64,000 nucleotides of DNA, from NCBI RefSeq assembly GCF_024228315.1, contig NZ_CP100454.1, positions 3,224,001 through 3,288,000 of the forward strand, read 5' to 3'. Made by a program: the position numbers and the translations under genes. The notes beneath the pieces were generated by a model that saw only the letters and a list, made by a program, of their open reading frames with translations, searched no databases and was not told the DNA's origin. Below, in pieces: positions 33,865 through 43,039 of the stretch; position 1 is the stretch's first letter; each line of letters starts with the position of its first letter. This DNA is from Halomarina pelagica. Lineage in GTDB: Archaea > Halobacteriota > Halobacteria > Halobacteriales > Haloarculaceae.

Positions 33865-34515
33865 TCACGCGCAGAGCGCCTCGACGCGCTCGCGCAACGC
33901 CGCCGGCCCCGTGGCGATCGCGTCCGCGGACGAGAGGTCCTGCGACTCGTTCGCGTCGGTCCGGTAGCCGACGCAGTACATCCCGGCGGCGGCCGCCGCG
34001 GCGACGCCGTGGGCCGAGTCCTCGACGGCGACGCACCGCTCGGGGGCGACGTCGAGGCGCGCGGCGGCGCGCTCGTACACGTCGGGCGCGGGCTTGCTCG
34101 GGCCGTCGACGTCCTCCGCGCTCACGACCGCGTCGAACGTCCCGCGGAGGTCGAACCGATCCAGAACGAGACGGATCCAGCGGTTGGGCGACGAGGAGAC
34201 GATCGAGAGCGCCGTGCCGCGATCGCGCAGGCGCTCGCACAGCGGCTCGAACCCCTCCAGGAGCGCGACGCGCTCCGTGTACAGTTCCTCCGCGGCCTCG
34301 TCGTACAGCGCGACGAACGCCGCCTCGCTCATCGTCGTCCCGTACTCCTCGGCGAGGTGGGCGTGGAGGTCGGTGACGTTCATCCCGGTGATGTCGCTCG
34401 CCGTCACGGTCCCCGACTCGACCGCCCGCGGGAGGATGCGCTCGTTCTCCAGGGGGACCCAGTGGCGCTCTGAGTCGACGATCACCCCGTCCATGTCGAA
34501 GCAGACGGCGTCCAT
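33865..34515 (-). CDS. HAD-superfamily phosphatase (phosphoglycolate/beta-phosphoglucomutase type)
   Basis: A 216-residue HAD hydrolase: motif I FDMDGVIVDSE, motif II SIVSSSPN, motif III lysine in GPSKPAPDVYE, and motif IV CVAVEDSAHG. The cap domain lies between residues 15 and 80. It should dephosphorylate a small sugar phosphate or glycolate phosphate; sequence alone does not fix which. The ATG at 34515 is directly at motif I, as usual. Confidence 0.9.
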   Translation of the reverse strand: MDAVCFDMDGVIVDSERHWVPLENERILPRAVESGTVTASDITGMNVTDLHAHLAEEYGTTMSEAAFVALYDEAAEELYTERVALLEGFEPLCERLRDRGTALSIVSSSPNRWIRLVLDRFDLRGTFDAVVSAEDVDGPSKPAPDVYERAAARLDVAPERCVAVEDSAHGVAAAAAAGMYCVGYRTDANESQDLSSADAIATGPAALRERVEALCA

Positions 34516-34584
34516 GTCCCGACGGTCACGCGACGTGACGATAGTCGTACCGGCGGACGGCGTCGCTGGTCGGCGTAGGGTCGA

Positions 34585-34980
34585 TCAGTCCTCCCCGTCG
34601 ACGATCGCGTCGGCCTCGATCTCGACCAGCATGTCGGGGTCGACGAGCCGGCTCACCTCGACCATGCTCGTCGCGGGTCGGATCTCGCCGAAGTACTCGG
34701 CGTGGGCGTCCCCGATCCGCTCCCAGTCGTCGATGTCGGTCACGAAGATACGGGTGCGGACGACGTCCGCCAGGGAGGCGTCCGCGCGTTCGAGGGCCGC
34801 CTCGACGTTCTCGATCGCCCGGACGGCCTGCCGGTAGGGATCGCCGCGGCCGACGATCGCGCCGTCCTCGTCGGTCGCCGTCGTGCCGGACACCCGCACG
34901 TGCGGGCCGACGCGGACGGCCCGCGAGTAGCCGACGCGCGACTCCCACTCCGTCCCGCTCGAAACGCGGTGGCGCTCCAT
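34585..34980 (-). CDS. RidA/YjgF/UK114 family protein
   Basis: A 131-residue RidA-family protein: GPHVRVSGTTATDEDGAIVG, the arginine in VVRTRIFVTDIDDWE, and the end DPDMLVEIEADAIVDGED. RidA proteins hydrolyse reactive enamine/imine intermediates from PLP enzymes; the arginine is the key catalytic contact. It is 69 bases from the HAD gene and may be cotranscribed. Confidence 0.9.
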   Translation of the reverse strand: MERHRVSSGTEWESRVGYSRAVRVGPHVRVSGTTATDEDGAIVGRGDPYRQAVRAIENVEAALERADASLADVVRTRIFVTDIDDWERIGDAHAEYFGEIRPATSMVEVSRLVDPDMLVEIEADAIVDGED

Positions 34981-35190
34981 GCCCGCCCATCGCGCGGCGG
35001 GAGGATAGCCGTGGCGGCGTCCGACCGCTAAAGCACGGTGCTTTCCCCTCGACGTTCCGTAACGGAGAACGGAGAGGCGGTCGAGCGGAACTCCGAATCC
35101 CTCGTGCTATGGACTCGCCCTTCGAGTCTACCAAGACGGATGCACCAGGCGACAGCTCGGCACTGGCTGGATTGACCAACCGCCCCTGGC

Positions 35191-35314
35191 GGATTGAAAG
35201 GGCGAGCGCTCTCGGTCCCTCCCGGACGAAGCAAGCACTACAGCGAGCGACCGAGGGGAGCGAGCGAAGCGCGCAGCGAGGCCCGGAGCGGTCGAGAGCG
35301 CGAGGGCTTTCGAG
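35191..35314. ncRNA. Long-range hairpin element (possible structured RNA)
   Basis: Within the gene-free stretch 34981-35408, GATTGAAAGGGCGAGCGCTC (35193-35212) is complementary, with few mismatches, to GAGAGCGCGAGGGCTTTCGA (35294-35313), enclosing about 80 bases that hold repeated GAGCGA/GCGAGCG words. I recall similar GAAAGGGCGAG ... GAGGGCTTTC elements between genes of other haloarchaea. Whether it is transcribed, a terminator or a mobile relic is unknown. The rest of this stretch shows only the minus-strand RidA promoter and the 3' flank of the helicase gene. Confidence 0.45.
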
Positions 35315-35408
35315 AACTGATCTTCGGGTCGACCGTCGTGACGTCCACGTCCTACGTCTACACGAACTGACGGAGTACACGACTCGTTTCGCAAATGTCG
35401 CTGTAAGC

Positions 35409-38258
35409 TCAATCCCAGAACGACTTCGTTCGGGCGTACTGGCGCTCCTGGGCGAGGATGTCGCGGTAGAAGTCGTCCTCGTTCTCGCGGAGCTTCGAGA
35501 TGATTCGGGCGGCGTTGTGGGGGCCGACGCCGCGCGCCGCCAGCGCGATCACCGCCCGCTTGCCGTGGCTCTGGACGAGTCCGGCCGCGCGGTGGGCGCG
35601 CCGGGTCTGCTTCTCCTGCTCCTCGTCCTTCTCGGTCGCCCGGACGGCCGTCACCACCTCGTCGGCCCACGGGTTGAGCGCGGCGATCCGCGTCGACCCG
35701 CAGTGCGGACACTCGGGTTGCTCGGGGACGCGCCTCACCTGCTGGGTGCGCTTCCACTCCTCGCAGTGGACGCAGAACAGGAGGACGCGGTCCTCCCGGA
35801 TGCGCTCGCGCACCGTCTCGACGACGCTCGCGTCGGCGTTCTCGGGCGCGAGCAGTTCGCGCCCGGACGAGCGGCCGCCGCGCCCGATCGACGTGCGCTC
35901 GTTGATCGCCTCGACGGCGACCTCGCCCGATCGGATCCGGCGCAGGACGGCGCTCGCGGTCGGAACGTCGAGGTCCTCGTGGAGCACCTCCCGGACGGCC
36001 TCGTCGTAGATCGGCGTGTCGCGGAGCGCTTCGAGCAAGCGCGAGCGCCCGAAGCCGTTCGTCCCCCCGCGCCAGCGCTTGAGCGCGCCGAACTTCGCCG
36101 CGACCTGCGCCAGCTTGAACTTCAGCGCGTCGGCGTTCTTGAGCGACAGTTCGATGAGCGTTCGCACGTGGTCCGGGTCGGTTTCTTCGAGCACTTCGAC
36201 CACGTCGTAGCCCGTCACCCCGCGGGGGACCTCCAGTTCGATCCGGTAGGGGTCGACGTCCATCGCCACCGACGACCCGGTACGCTGGCCGAGCAGCGCG
36301 GAGACGAGCCGCCCGAGCGTCTCGTTCGCGCGGTGGCCGAAGGCCGCGTTGACCACGACCTCGCGGCCGAAGAACTCGACGACGACGCGGTCGGCCGCGG
36401 GCACCGCCGCCTCGTGGGCCTCGATCTGCTTCAGGGCCTCGCCCGCCGTGTGCTCGTCCGTCGGGTACCGCTCGCCGAGCCAGCGGGCGACCGCCTCGCG
36501 CGACTCCCCGGCGTCGAACCGCTCGCGCGCCCGCGCCCGGAGGTCGGCCACCTCCTGGGCCACCGGGAACGGGACGGGGATCTCCTGACCGGTCCAGGAG
36601 GGCACCTCGCCGGCGGGATCCCCGACGGGCGTCACCTTCACCTCCTCGTCCTCCTCGTCGACCTCCGTGATGCGCCACATCTCGCCGCGCTGGATGAACA
36701 CCTCCCCCGGCGTGGCGAAGTTGACGACGAAGCGCTCGTCGAGCGTCCCCACCCCCCGCCCGGCGGCCATGTCGTACACCCGGTAGGTGGACTCGTCGGG
36801 GATCATCGAGAGGTTGGCGTAGACGTACTGCCACGTCCCGCTCGACTTCTCCAGCCGGTCGGCCGCCTCGTCGAGCCAGAGGATGCGGTTGCCCGAGAGT
36901 TCGCGCACCACCTCGCGGAACGCCTCCGGTTCGAGGTCGCGAAACGGGTAGGCGCGGGTGACGATCTCGTACGCCCGCACCGCGTCGATCTCGCTGAAGT
37001 CCATCAGCAGGCCGGCGATCTGGTTCGCTACCGTGTCGAGGCTGCCGTGGTGGATGTTGGCGGGTTCGACCGCGCCGCGTCGCGCCCGGTCCGCGATGAC
37101 CAGCGCCTCGAACGTGTCGTCCGGGCGCGTCGTGACGACCGTCCCCGAGGAGACCACGTCCCGGCGGTGGCCCGCTCGCCCCACGCGCTGGAGCAGACGG
37201 GAGACCTGCCGCGGACTGGAGTACTGCACCACGTGGTCGATCCGACCCACGTCGATGCCGAGTTCCATCGACGACGTGCAGAGGAGCGCGTCGAGCGCCC
37301 CCGCCTTGAAGTCGTCCTCCACCTCGATCCGCGCCTCCTTCGAGAGCGAGCCGTGGTGGATGCCGATGTTCACGTCGAGTTCCTTGAACCGCGAGCCGAG
37401 CGCCTCCGCCGTCTGCCGGGTGTTGACGAACACGAGCGTCGACTCGTTGGCCTCGATCACGTCCCGGATCGCCCGGACGTGGCTCGCGACGTCGGGGTCG
37501 GTCATCAGCCGCCCCGCGAGGCGCTCGTCCTCCGGCGTGACCTCGGGCGTGAGCACGCGCAGGTCGAGTTCGCTCCCCACGTCGACCTCCACGATCGCGC
37601 ACCTCCGGTCGCCCGTGAGGAACCGCCCGACCTCCTCCGGGTCCCCCACCGTCGCCGAGAGGCCGACGCGCTGGAAGTCCCCGGCGAGTTCGTACAGCCG
37701 CTCCAGCCCGACGGTCAACTGCGCGCCGCGCTTCGAACTCGCCAGCTCGTGCACCTCGTCGACGACGACGTGGCGTACGTCCGCGAGCGCCCGCCGGAGC
37801 TTCTCGCCCGTGAGCATCGCCTGGAGCGTCTCGGGCGTCGTCACGAGCACGTCGGGCGGGTCGTTCGCCTGCTGCGTGCGCCGGTACCGCGAGGTGTCGC
37901 CGTGGCGGACGTCGATGTCGAGGTCAAGCTCCTCGCCCCACCACTCCAGGCGCTCGCGCATGTCGCGGTTCAGCGCCCGCAGCGGCGTGACGTAGAGCGC
38001 CGAAATGCCGTGGACGCCCGCCGCCTCGTCGGCCCGCCGCCGCACGACGGCGTCGAGCACCGGCAGCATCGCCGTCTCGGTCTTCCCCGTCCCCGTCGGC
38101 GCGATGACGAGCGCGTTGCGCCCGGCGACCAGGGCGGGGATCGCCCGGCGCTGGGGCTCCGTGGGCGTCTCGAACCCCCGCTCGGACAGCGCCGCCCGCA
38201 CCCGGTCGCCGAGGTGCGTGAACGCGTCCATCCCCGCCGTCACCTCGCGCTCACCCAT
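35409..38258 (-). CDS. Lhr-type superfamily 2 helicase
   Basis: A 949-residue DExH helicase from the ATG at 38258. Motifs: Walker A APTGTGKTE near residue 55, motif II VVDEVHEL near 170, motif III GLSATVG near 200, motif VI QRVGRAGHRRD near 355. Then come the winged helix and Lhr-specific C-terminal core, and a Cys-rich segment at about 840-875 (CVHCEEWK, CPHCGS) that probably binds zinc. Lhr helicases unwind DNA and RNA-DNA hybrids in repair. The zinc site points to the archaeal Lhr2-like branch. It is monocistronic. Confidence 0.9.
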   Translation of the reverse strand: MGEREVTAGMDAFTHLGDRVRAALSERGFETPTEPQRRAIPALVAGRNALVIAPTGTGKTETAMLPVLDAVVRRRADEAAGVHGISALYVTPLRALNRDMRERLEWWGEELDLDIDVRHGDTSRYRRTQQANDPPDVLVTTPETLQAMLTGEKLRRALADVRHVVVDEVHELASSKRGAQLTVGLERLYELAGDFQRVGLSATVGDPEEVGRFLTGDRRCAIVEVDVGSELDLRVLTPEVTPEDERLAGRLMTDPDVASHVRAIRDVIEANESTLVFVNTRQTAEALGSRFKELDVNIGIHHGSLSKEARIEVEDDFKAGALDALLCTSSMELGIDVGRIDHVVQYSSPRQVSRLLQRVGRAGHRRDVVSSGTVVTTRPDDTFEALVIADRARRGAVEPANIHHGSLDTVANQIAGLLMDFSEIDAVRAYEIVTRAYPFRDLEPEAFREVVRELSGNRILWLDEAADRLEKSSGTWQYVYANLSMIPDESTYRVYDMAAGRGVGTLDERFVVNFATPGEVFIQRGEMWRITEVDEEDEEVKVTPVGDPAGEVPSWTGQEIPVPFPVAQEVADLRARARERFDAGESREAVARWLGERYPTDEHTAGEALKQIEAHEAAVPAADRVVVEFFGREVVVNAAFGHRANETLGRLVSALLGQRTGSSVAMDVDPYRIELEVPRGVTGYDVVEVLEETDPDHVRTLIELSLKNADALKFKLAQVAAKFGALKRWRGGTNGFGRSRLLEALRDTPIYDEAVREVLHEDLDVPTASAVLRRIRSGEVAVEAINERTSIGRGGRSSGRELLAPENADASVVETVRERIREDRVLLFCVHCEEWKRTQQVRRVPEQPECPHCGSTRIAALNPWADEVVTAVRATEKDEEQEKQTRRAHRAAGLVQSHGKRAVIALAARGVGPHNAARIISKLRENEDDFYRDILAQERQYARTKSFWD

Positions 38259-38367
38259 TCGGGTTCGGTAGGACCCTCGGCCGATTAAGGCCTGCGTGTT
38301 CGCGGTTGGCACGGCCCCAACGTATCAGAAAGCGTAATGTACCATTGAGCTTTGATATCACACCACG

Positions 38368-39240
38368 ATGGATTCGACGATCTCGGCGCGAGGGAGTCAC
38401 ACCCGACGGTTGAACGCGGACGGGAAGGGACTGGCGGCGTTTTTCGCGCTCGCCTTTTTCCTCTCCTGGCTCCTCTGGATCCCCGCCGCGCTCGCTTCGC
38501 GCGAGATCGTCGAAGCGCCGTTGTCGACCGGAACGGCGCGGTTTCTCGGAGTATTCGGGCCGACCGTCGCTGCGCTCGTCGTAACCGGTGCGACGGAAGG
38601 TCGGCCGGGCGTCCGTCGCCTGCTCGCCGGGCTCCACAGGTGGCGCGTCGGTGGCAGATGGTACCTCTTCGTCCTGCTCTGGCCGCCGGCTCTACTGCTC
38701 GGCGTCGGAGTGCTCGCGACTGCGCTCGGCGGCCCGTTCCCCGACTACGCGACCCCACCGGTACTCGATCTGTATCCGGTCCCGCCCGAGGTGGCGGCGC
38801 TCGGTCCGTGGCCGCTCTTCCCCGTCGTCTTCCTCCAAACGCTCCTGCTCGGTAGTCCGCTGGGTGAAGAACTAGGGTGGCGGGGATACGCACTTCCGCG
38901 ACTTCAGGCGGGACGGAGCGCCCTCGTAGCGAGCGTCCTGATCGGGTTCGCCTGGGGTCTCTGGCACCTCCCGCTTGCACTGACAGTCGGCGATCCGCTC
39001 AACGGCACGCGGTTCGCGCCGTACCTGGCGACGGTCGTCCTCGACGCGATACTGTTCACGTGGGTGTTCAACAACACGGACGGTAGCCTCCTGCTCGCGA
39101 TACTCTTCCACACGTCGATCGCCGTAGCGGGACTGTTCGTCGCCGCACCGGACGCACCGCTGCTCTCACTCGGACTGCGCGCCGCGACCGTCGGGGCGGT
39201 GCTCGCGCTGACCGATCCGGCGACGTTGACGAGGCGGTGA
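38368..39240 (+). CDS. CPBP-family intramembrane protease (CAAX-like)
   Basis: A 290-residue membrane protein with about eight helices and the Abi/CPBP motifs GEELGWRGYALPRLQ (EExxxR), FAWGLWHLPLAL (FxxxH) and the late FNNTDGS/HTSIA segment. These supply the glutamates and histidines of the glutamic-type intramembrane protease. In archaea its targets are unknown. Composition is slightly less G+C-rich than the flanks. A TATA-like AAAGCGTAATG lies about 30 bases upstream. Confidence 0.88.
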   Translation: MDSTISARGSHTRRLNADGKGLAAFFALAFFLSWLLWIPAALASREIVEAPLSTGTARFLGVFGPTVAALVVTGATEGRPGVRRLLAGLHRWRVGGRWYLFVLLWPPALLLGVGVLATALGGPFPDYATPPVLDLYPVPPEVAALGPWPLFPVVFLQTLLLGSPLGEELGWRGYALPRLQAGRSALVASVLIGFAWGLWHLPLALTVGDPLNGTRFAPYLATVVLDAILFTWVFNNTDGSLLLAILFHTSIAVAGLFVAAPDAPLLSLGLRAATVGAVLALTDPATLTRR

Positions 39241-39250
39241 GCGCCGTCCG

Positions 39251-40003
39251 TCACACCCGCGTGTACTCCCCCAGCCGCGTCCCGTCGAGCAGGTACGCCT
39301 GCGCGCCGTCCATCCCCTCCGGGAGGAACGGCGCGAGGAAGCCCTGGCCGGCGTTCGTCCACGTCCCGCCGAGGAGGTCGTTGAACGCCGGGCAAACGAC
39401 GAGTTCGCCGTCGATCTCCACCGACCCGTGGAACGCCTCGAACGGCTCGGGATCCAGGCGGCCGCGGAGCCACGCGCGCTCGGCGCGGCTGCCGCCCACC
39501 TCGTCCTCCAGTCGGACCATCGGGTGCTCGTGACCCATCGCGACCACGTCCGCCCGGAGCACGTCCGGGCCGGGCCACGTGTGCCCGTGGACGAACCCGA
39601 CCCGACCGAAGCGCGCGCCGCGGCTCGGGGTCGTCTCGATCGGGTGGGCGGCGTCGATCGCGTCGGCCGCGTCCTCGACGCCGCCGTCGTGGTTGCCCCG
39701 TACCACGGTGACGGGGACGCGCGCCGCGACCGCAGACAGCAGGCGCTCTAACTCGCGGCGCTCCTCGCGGCCCGGCGCGCCGATGGCGTTCCCGAGGTCG
39801 CCGAGGAAGACGACGCGCTCCGCGTCGGTGCGCGAGAGCAGGTCGAGCACCGCCTCGCGTCGCGCCGCGGCGCGGCTGCGCAACTCGACACCGTCGTACC
39901 GGAGCGCGACCTCCAGGCCCGCGTGGTAGTCGGCGACGACGAGCGCGCGGTCCCCGTCGAGCGTCGCGACGGCCGCCGGCTCACCCGGGACCGGCTCGAA
40001 CAC
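39251..40003 (-). CDS. rpe: Calcineurin-like phosphoesterase of the RPA operon
   Basis: A 250-residue metallophosphoesterase from the GTG at 40003, two bases past the upstream stop. Metal motifs: DYHAGLE near residue 30, FLGDLGNAIG, VRGNHDGGVED, VHGHTWPG and MGHEHPM. In Haloferax volcanii a gene of this type (rpe) sits in the rpa1 operon with rpa1 and rpap1; the same order is present here. It is probably a phosphodiesterase acting on nucleic acid or nucleotides. The specific role in DNA metabolism is not settled. Confidence 0.85.
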   Translation of the reverse strand: MFEPVPGEPAAVATLDGDRALVVADYHAGLEVALRYDGVELRSRAAARREAVLDLLSRTDAERVVFLGDLGNAIGAPGREERRELERLLSAVAARVPVTVVRGNHDGGVEDAADAIDAAHPIETTPSRGARFGRVGFVHGHTWPGPDVLRADVVAMGHEHPMVRLEDEVGGSRAERAWLRGRLDPEPFEAFHGSVEIDGELVVCPAFNDLLGGTWTNAGQGFLAPFLPEGMDGAQAYLLDGTRLGEYTRV

Positions 40004-40005
40004 CG

Positions 40006-41685
40006 CTAGATGGGCTTGAGGCGGTCGTCGCTCGGCTCGTAGCACTGGCCGCTCATCAGCGCGTCCTGTATCGCGTCCTCGACCTCGTCCCCGCCCGCGC
40101 CGGTGGCGTCGGCCACCCGCCCGATCAGCTCGTCGCGCGGCGCGCCGTCGCCGTCGTCGAGTTCGCGCATCGTCGCCAGCAGAACCTCCTCGAGGTCGAA
40201 GTCCTCGGCCGGTGCCTCGGCCGGTTCGTCACCGGCCGACGCCTCGGGTGTCTCCGTGGGCTCGGGCTCCTCGGCGGGTTCGTCGCTCACCTCCGCCGCG
40301 AGTTCGCGGTCGGAGTCGAGTTCGGGTTCCCCCCCGGCGGTGGGCTCCGCCTCGGCCTCTGTCTCCGACTCGGACTCGGACTCCGGCGTCGGTTCCGGTT
40401 CGGGTTCCGCCTCGGACGCGCCCTCGGGTTCGGCGGCGGGCGTCTCGGGTTCGATGTCGGCCTCGCCCGCGGGCTCGACCTCGCCGCCGGTCGAGAACTC
40501 CGTGCCGAACTCCTCCTCGACCTCCTGGCGGGTCTCCTCGTCGAGTTCGAAGTCGTCCGGGTCGAACTCGCCCGGATCGAAGTCGCCGAGTTCGTCCTCC
40601 GCGGTCGGTTCACCCTCGGCGGCCGCGCCCTCCGCGGCGTCTTCCGACTCGGCGGCGGGCTCGGAGTCGGCGGTCGATTCGGTCTCGGCGGACGCCGATT
40701 CGGCCTCGGCGGCGTCCCCCGTCGGCGTCGGTTCGGGCGACGCCGATTCGGGTTCCGGCTCGGGTTCGGGCTCTGTGTCCCCGACGTCGGCCTCCCGCTC
40801 CTCAGCCGCCGCCTCGGACTCGGCGTCCGCGTCCGCCGCCGTCCGCTCCGTCGTCTCGGGGTCGGCCTCCGACGCCGACTCGGTCTCCGCGGTCCGCTCC
40901 ATCTCCTCCGCGTCGGTGCTGGTCGCCATCGTACCCGGCGCGACCGCCTCCACGTCAAGGTCGAGGGCCACGTCGACGGCGGGCGCGAACGGTTCGTCGC
41001 CGCCCTCGTCGGGCGCGACGGCGAGGTCGCCAACCTCGTCCACCTCGTCGGCGACGAGGCGCGCGGCGTCGAGTGCGAGGTCCTGTAGCGCAGCGAGGTA
41101 CCCGCGGGTGGTTCCGTACTGCTCCATCGCGATGGGGATGCCGGCGGCGAGGCTCGCGTCCACGCCGGCGTCGGAGAGCGCCTCGCGCAGCCCCGATCCG
41201 CTCAGCCCGGAGTCGAGCGCCGCCGCGAAGGTGGCGACGCGTTCGAGCGTCCGCTCCGCGGCGTTGACCGTCCAGCGGTCGCGCGTGTCGGCGTCGATCT
41301 CGCTCACGCTCTCCGGGCGCACGGAGGTGTAGACGACCGCAGAGTCCTCCGGCTGGAAGGTGCGAGCCTTGCCGGTCACGGCGACGAACGCGGGCGGTTC
41401 GGCGCGGTCGAGGAACGCCATCGCCTCGGGCTGGTACTGCCCGGCGTAGACGACGAACGCGCCCGTCGGGTCCACGACCCGCGCCCGGAGGATGTTCTCG
41501 CCCGCCTGGGTCACCTCCGTGAGGACGCCCGCGACGAACAGCCGGTTGACCCGCGCGCCCGTCGGCGTGACGACGTAGTTCGGCGCGCGCTCCTCGTCGC
41601 TCTCCGAGTAGGAGTACTCCGCGTCGTCGAACTCGGCGGCGAACAGGCGGTGGGCGACCTCCCGGCGGCCGGGCGCGGAACTCAC
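40006..41685 (-). CDS. rpap1: RPA-associated protein (COG3390) with long acidic insert
   Basis: A 559-residue protein starting at a GTG overlapping the rpa stop (GTGA, 41682-41685). Residues 1-250 are the RPA-associated region with an OB-fold (VNRLFVAGVLTEVTQAGENI). Residues about 270-480 are a low-complexity Glu/Asp/Ser/Thr/Pro/Ala tract made of short repeats (PEPEPEPES, ESESETEAE). The last 80 residues (EDFDLEEVLLATMRELDDG) form a conserved C-terminal domain. It works with RPA in binding single-stranded DNA. The insert is the likely cause of its size above the usual length. Confidence 0.85.
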   Translation of the reverse strand: MSSAPGRREVAHRLFAAEFDDAEYSYSESDEERAPNYVVTPTGARVNRLFVAGVLTEVTQAGENILRARVVDPTGAFVVYAGQYQPEAMAFLDRAEPPAFVAVTGKARTFQPEDSAVVYTSVRPESVSEIDADTRDRWTVNAAERTLERVATFAAALDSGLSGSGLREALSDAGVDASLAAGIPIAMEQYGTTRGYLAALQDLALDAARLVADEVDEVGDLAVAPDEGGDEPFAPAVDVALDLDVEAVAPGTMATSTDAEEMERTAETESASEADPETTERTAADADAESEAAAEEREADVGDTEPEPEPEPESASPEPTPTGDAAEAESASAETESTADSEPAAESEDAAEGAAAEGEPTAEDELGDFDPGEFDPDDFELDEETRQEVEEEFGTEFSTGGEVEPAGEADIEPETPAAEPEGASEAEPEPEPTPESESESETEAEAEPTAGGEPELDSDRELAAEVSDEPAEEPEPTETPEASAGDEPAEAPAEDFDLEEVLLATMRELDDGDGAPRDELIGRVADATGAGGDEVEDAIQDALMSGQCYEPSDDRLKPI

Positions 41686-42953
41686 GCGCTCACCTCCGTC
41701 AGGAGCGCCCGAGCGCGTTCGCCGGGGTCCTCCTCGACGAGGTCGAACTCGCTCGCGTCGAGGTTCGCGCCGTACTCGTCCACGGAGAGCACCCCGCGGA
41801 CGCGGTACTCCTTGCCGACGACCCGCGCCGCGATGTCGTCGGCGACGACCTCCTTGTCCATCGCGTCGCGGGCGTGTTCGAGGGCGTCTGCGAGCGTCCC
41901 GCCGTAGACTTCCTCGGTGAGGTCGCGGTCGAGGACGGCGGTGACGGTGCCCGTTCCGTCGTCGAGGATGGCCTTCACGCGCAGGTCGTCCACGCCGTCC
42001 ACCTCGCCGTGGCTGCGACACTGGCCGTTCTGGATGACGCGGTTGCACTCCGGACAGCGCTGGATGAGGCCGGAGCCGTCGCGCACGTCGAGCAGGTTGC
42101 CGACGAGTTCGACGTCGAACGCGCCGCCCTCGTCGACCGCCTCCCCCACGGCCCTGCGCGGGGCCGCGTCGCTCACCTCGACCGCGCGGTCGAGCGGCGT
42201 CACCGTCGTGAACTCAGACAGGTTGACCGAGGGGACGCCCCGGAACTCGCGGACGTAGCAGTCCTCGAGTCTGAGCGACGCGCCCTCGGCGACGTCGGGG
42301 TGCGGGTTCCAGTCGGTGAACGGGAGGCGGGCGGTCTCGTCGGCGAGCACGCCGCTCAGGATGTCCGTCGGGCCGTCGCGCCCGTCGATGGTGCGCGACT
42401 CCACCTCGATGACGGCGACCTCGACGTTGGCGCCGCGGTCGCCGGGGTCGAGGTCCGCGAGCGACGCGTCGCCGCCGACCTCGTAGGGGACCGAGAGCGT
42501 CTCGTCTGCGAACGTGACGTCGGTGCTCTCGCCGAGGTTGAGTTCCGGCTCGCCCTCCCACTCGCGGACGCCCGCGTTCCCGGCGGTGATCGTCGCGCCC
42601 GGTTCGAGGCCGAAGTCGGTCCAGGCGGTGTAGGAGATCCTCCCGCTCTCGTCGGCGAGTTCACCCTCGAAGATGGTGTAGTCGTCGCCCTGGTAGCGGA
42701 TGGTCCGCTTGCCGACGGTCAGGACGCGGGCGGTGACGGTCACGCTCGCGTCCTCGGTCGTGACGTCGCCGATCGACTTCGAGGCGGGGGCCGCCCCGCC
42801 GCCGCTCCCCCCGCCGTACTTCCGGCGGAGGCTCTGGACGGCCTCGTCGATCGGGACGTCGTACTCCAGGAGGTTCTGCAGGTCCGCTTTGACCTCCTCT
42901 GTGTCTGCGCCGAGGTCGGAGGCGAGTGCCTCGGCACGGTCGTCGATGTCCAT
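41682..42953 (-). CDS. rpa1: Replication protein A, single-stranded-DNA-binding subunit
   Basis: A 423-residue RPA: three OB-folds (starting near residues 70, 175 and 270) and a zinc finger CPECNRVIQNGQCRSHGEVD at about residues 312-331. N-terminal residues 1-45 form a helical domain (AEALASDLGADTEEVKADLQ). It coats single-stranded DNA in replication and repair. It heads the operon rpa-rpap-rpe, with overlapping reading frames. The ATG at 42953 follows an A/T box (TTACAGACC on the plus strand near 42975). Confidence 0.92.
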   Translation of the reverse strand: MDIDDRAEALASDLGADTEEVKADLQNLLEYDVPIDEAVQSLRRKYGGGSGGGAAPASKSIGDVTTEDASVTVTARVLTVGKRTIRYQGDDYTIFEGELADESGRISYTAWTDFGLEPGATITAGNAGVREWEGEPELNLGESTDVTFADETLSVPYEVGGDASLADLDPGDRGANVEVAVIEVESRTIDGRDGPTDILSGVLADETARLPFTDWNPHPDVAEGASLRLEDCYVREFRGVPSVNLSEFTTVTPLDRAVEVSDAAPRRAVGEAVDEGGAFDVELVGNLLDVRDGSGLIQRCPECNRVIQNGQCRSHGEVDGVDDLRVKAILDDGTGTVTAVLDRDLTEEVYGGTLADALEHARDAMDKEVVADDIAARVVGKEYRVRGVLSVDEYGANLDASEFDLVEEDPGERARALLTEVSA

Positions 42954-43039
42954 CGGGAGAGCATTGCCCGGTCTGTAATAAAAGCGTTCGCACCACCGGG
43001 ATCCGAAATTCCGATACCCCTCGGCGGTGCACTCACCCC

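Noticed and set aside
35109-38288. Very long plus-strand open frame (over 1000 codons) across the helicase gene
   Set aside because: It is the mirror of the Lhr-type gene on the minus strand. Its translation is Arg/Val/Asp-rich with no domains, a usual artefact of high-G+C DNA.
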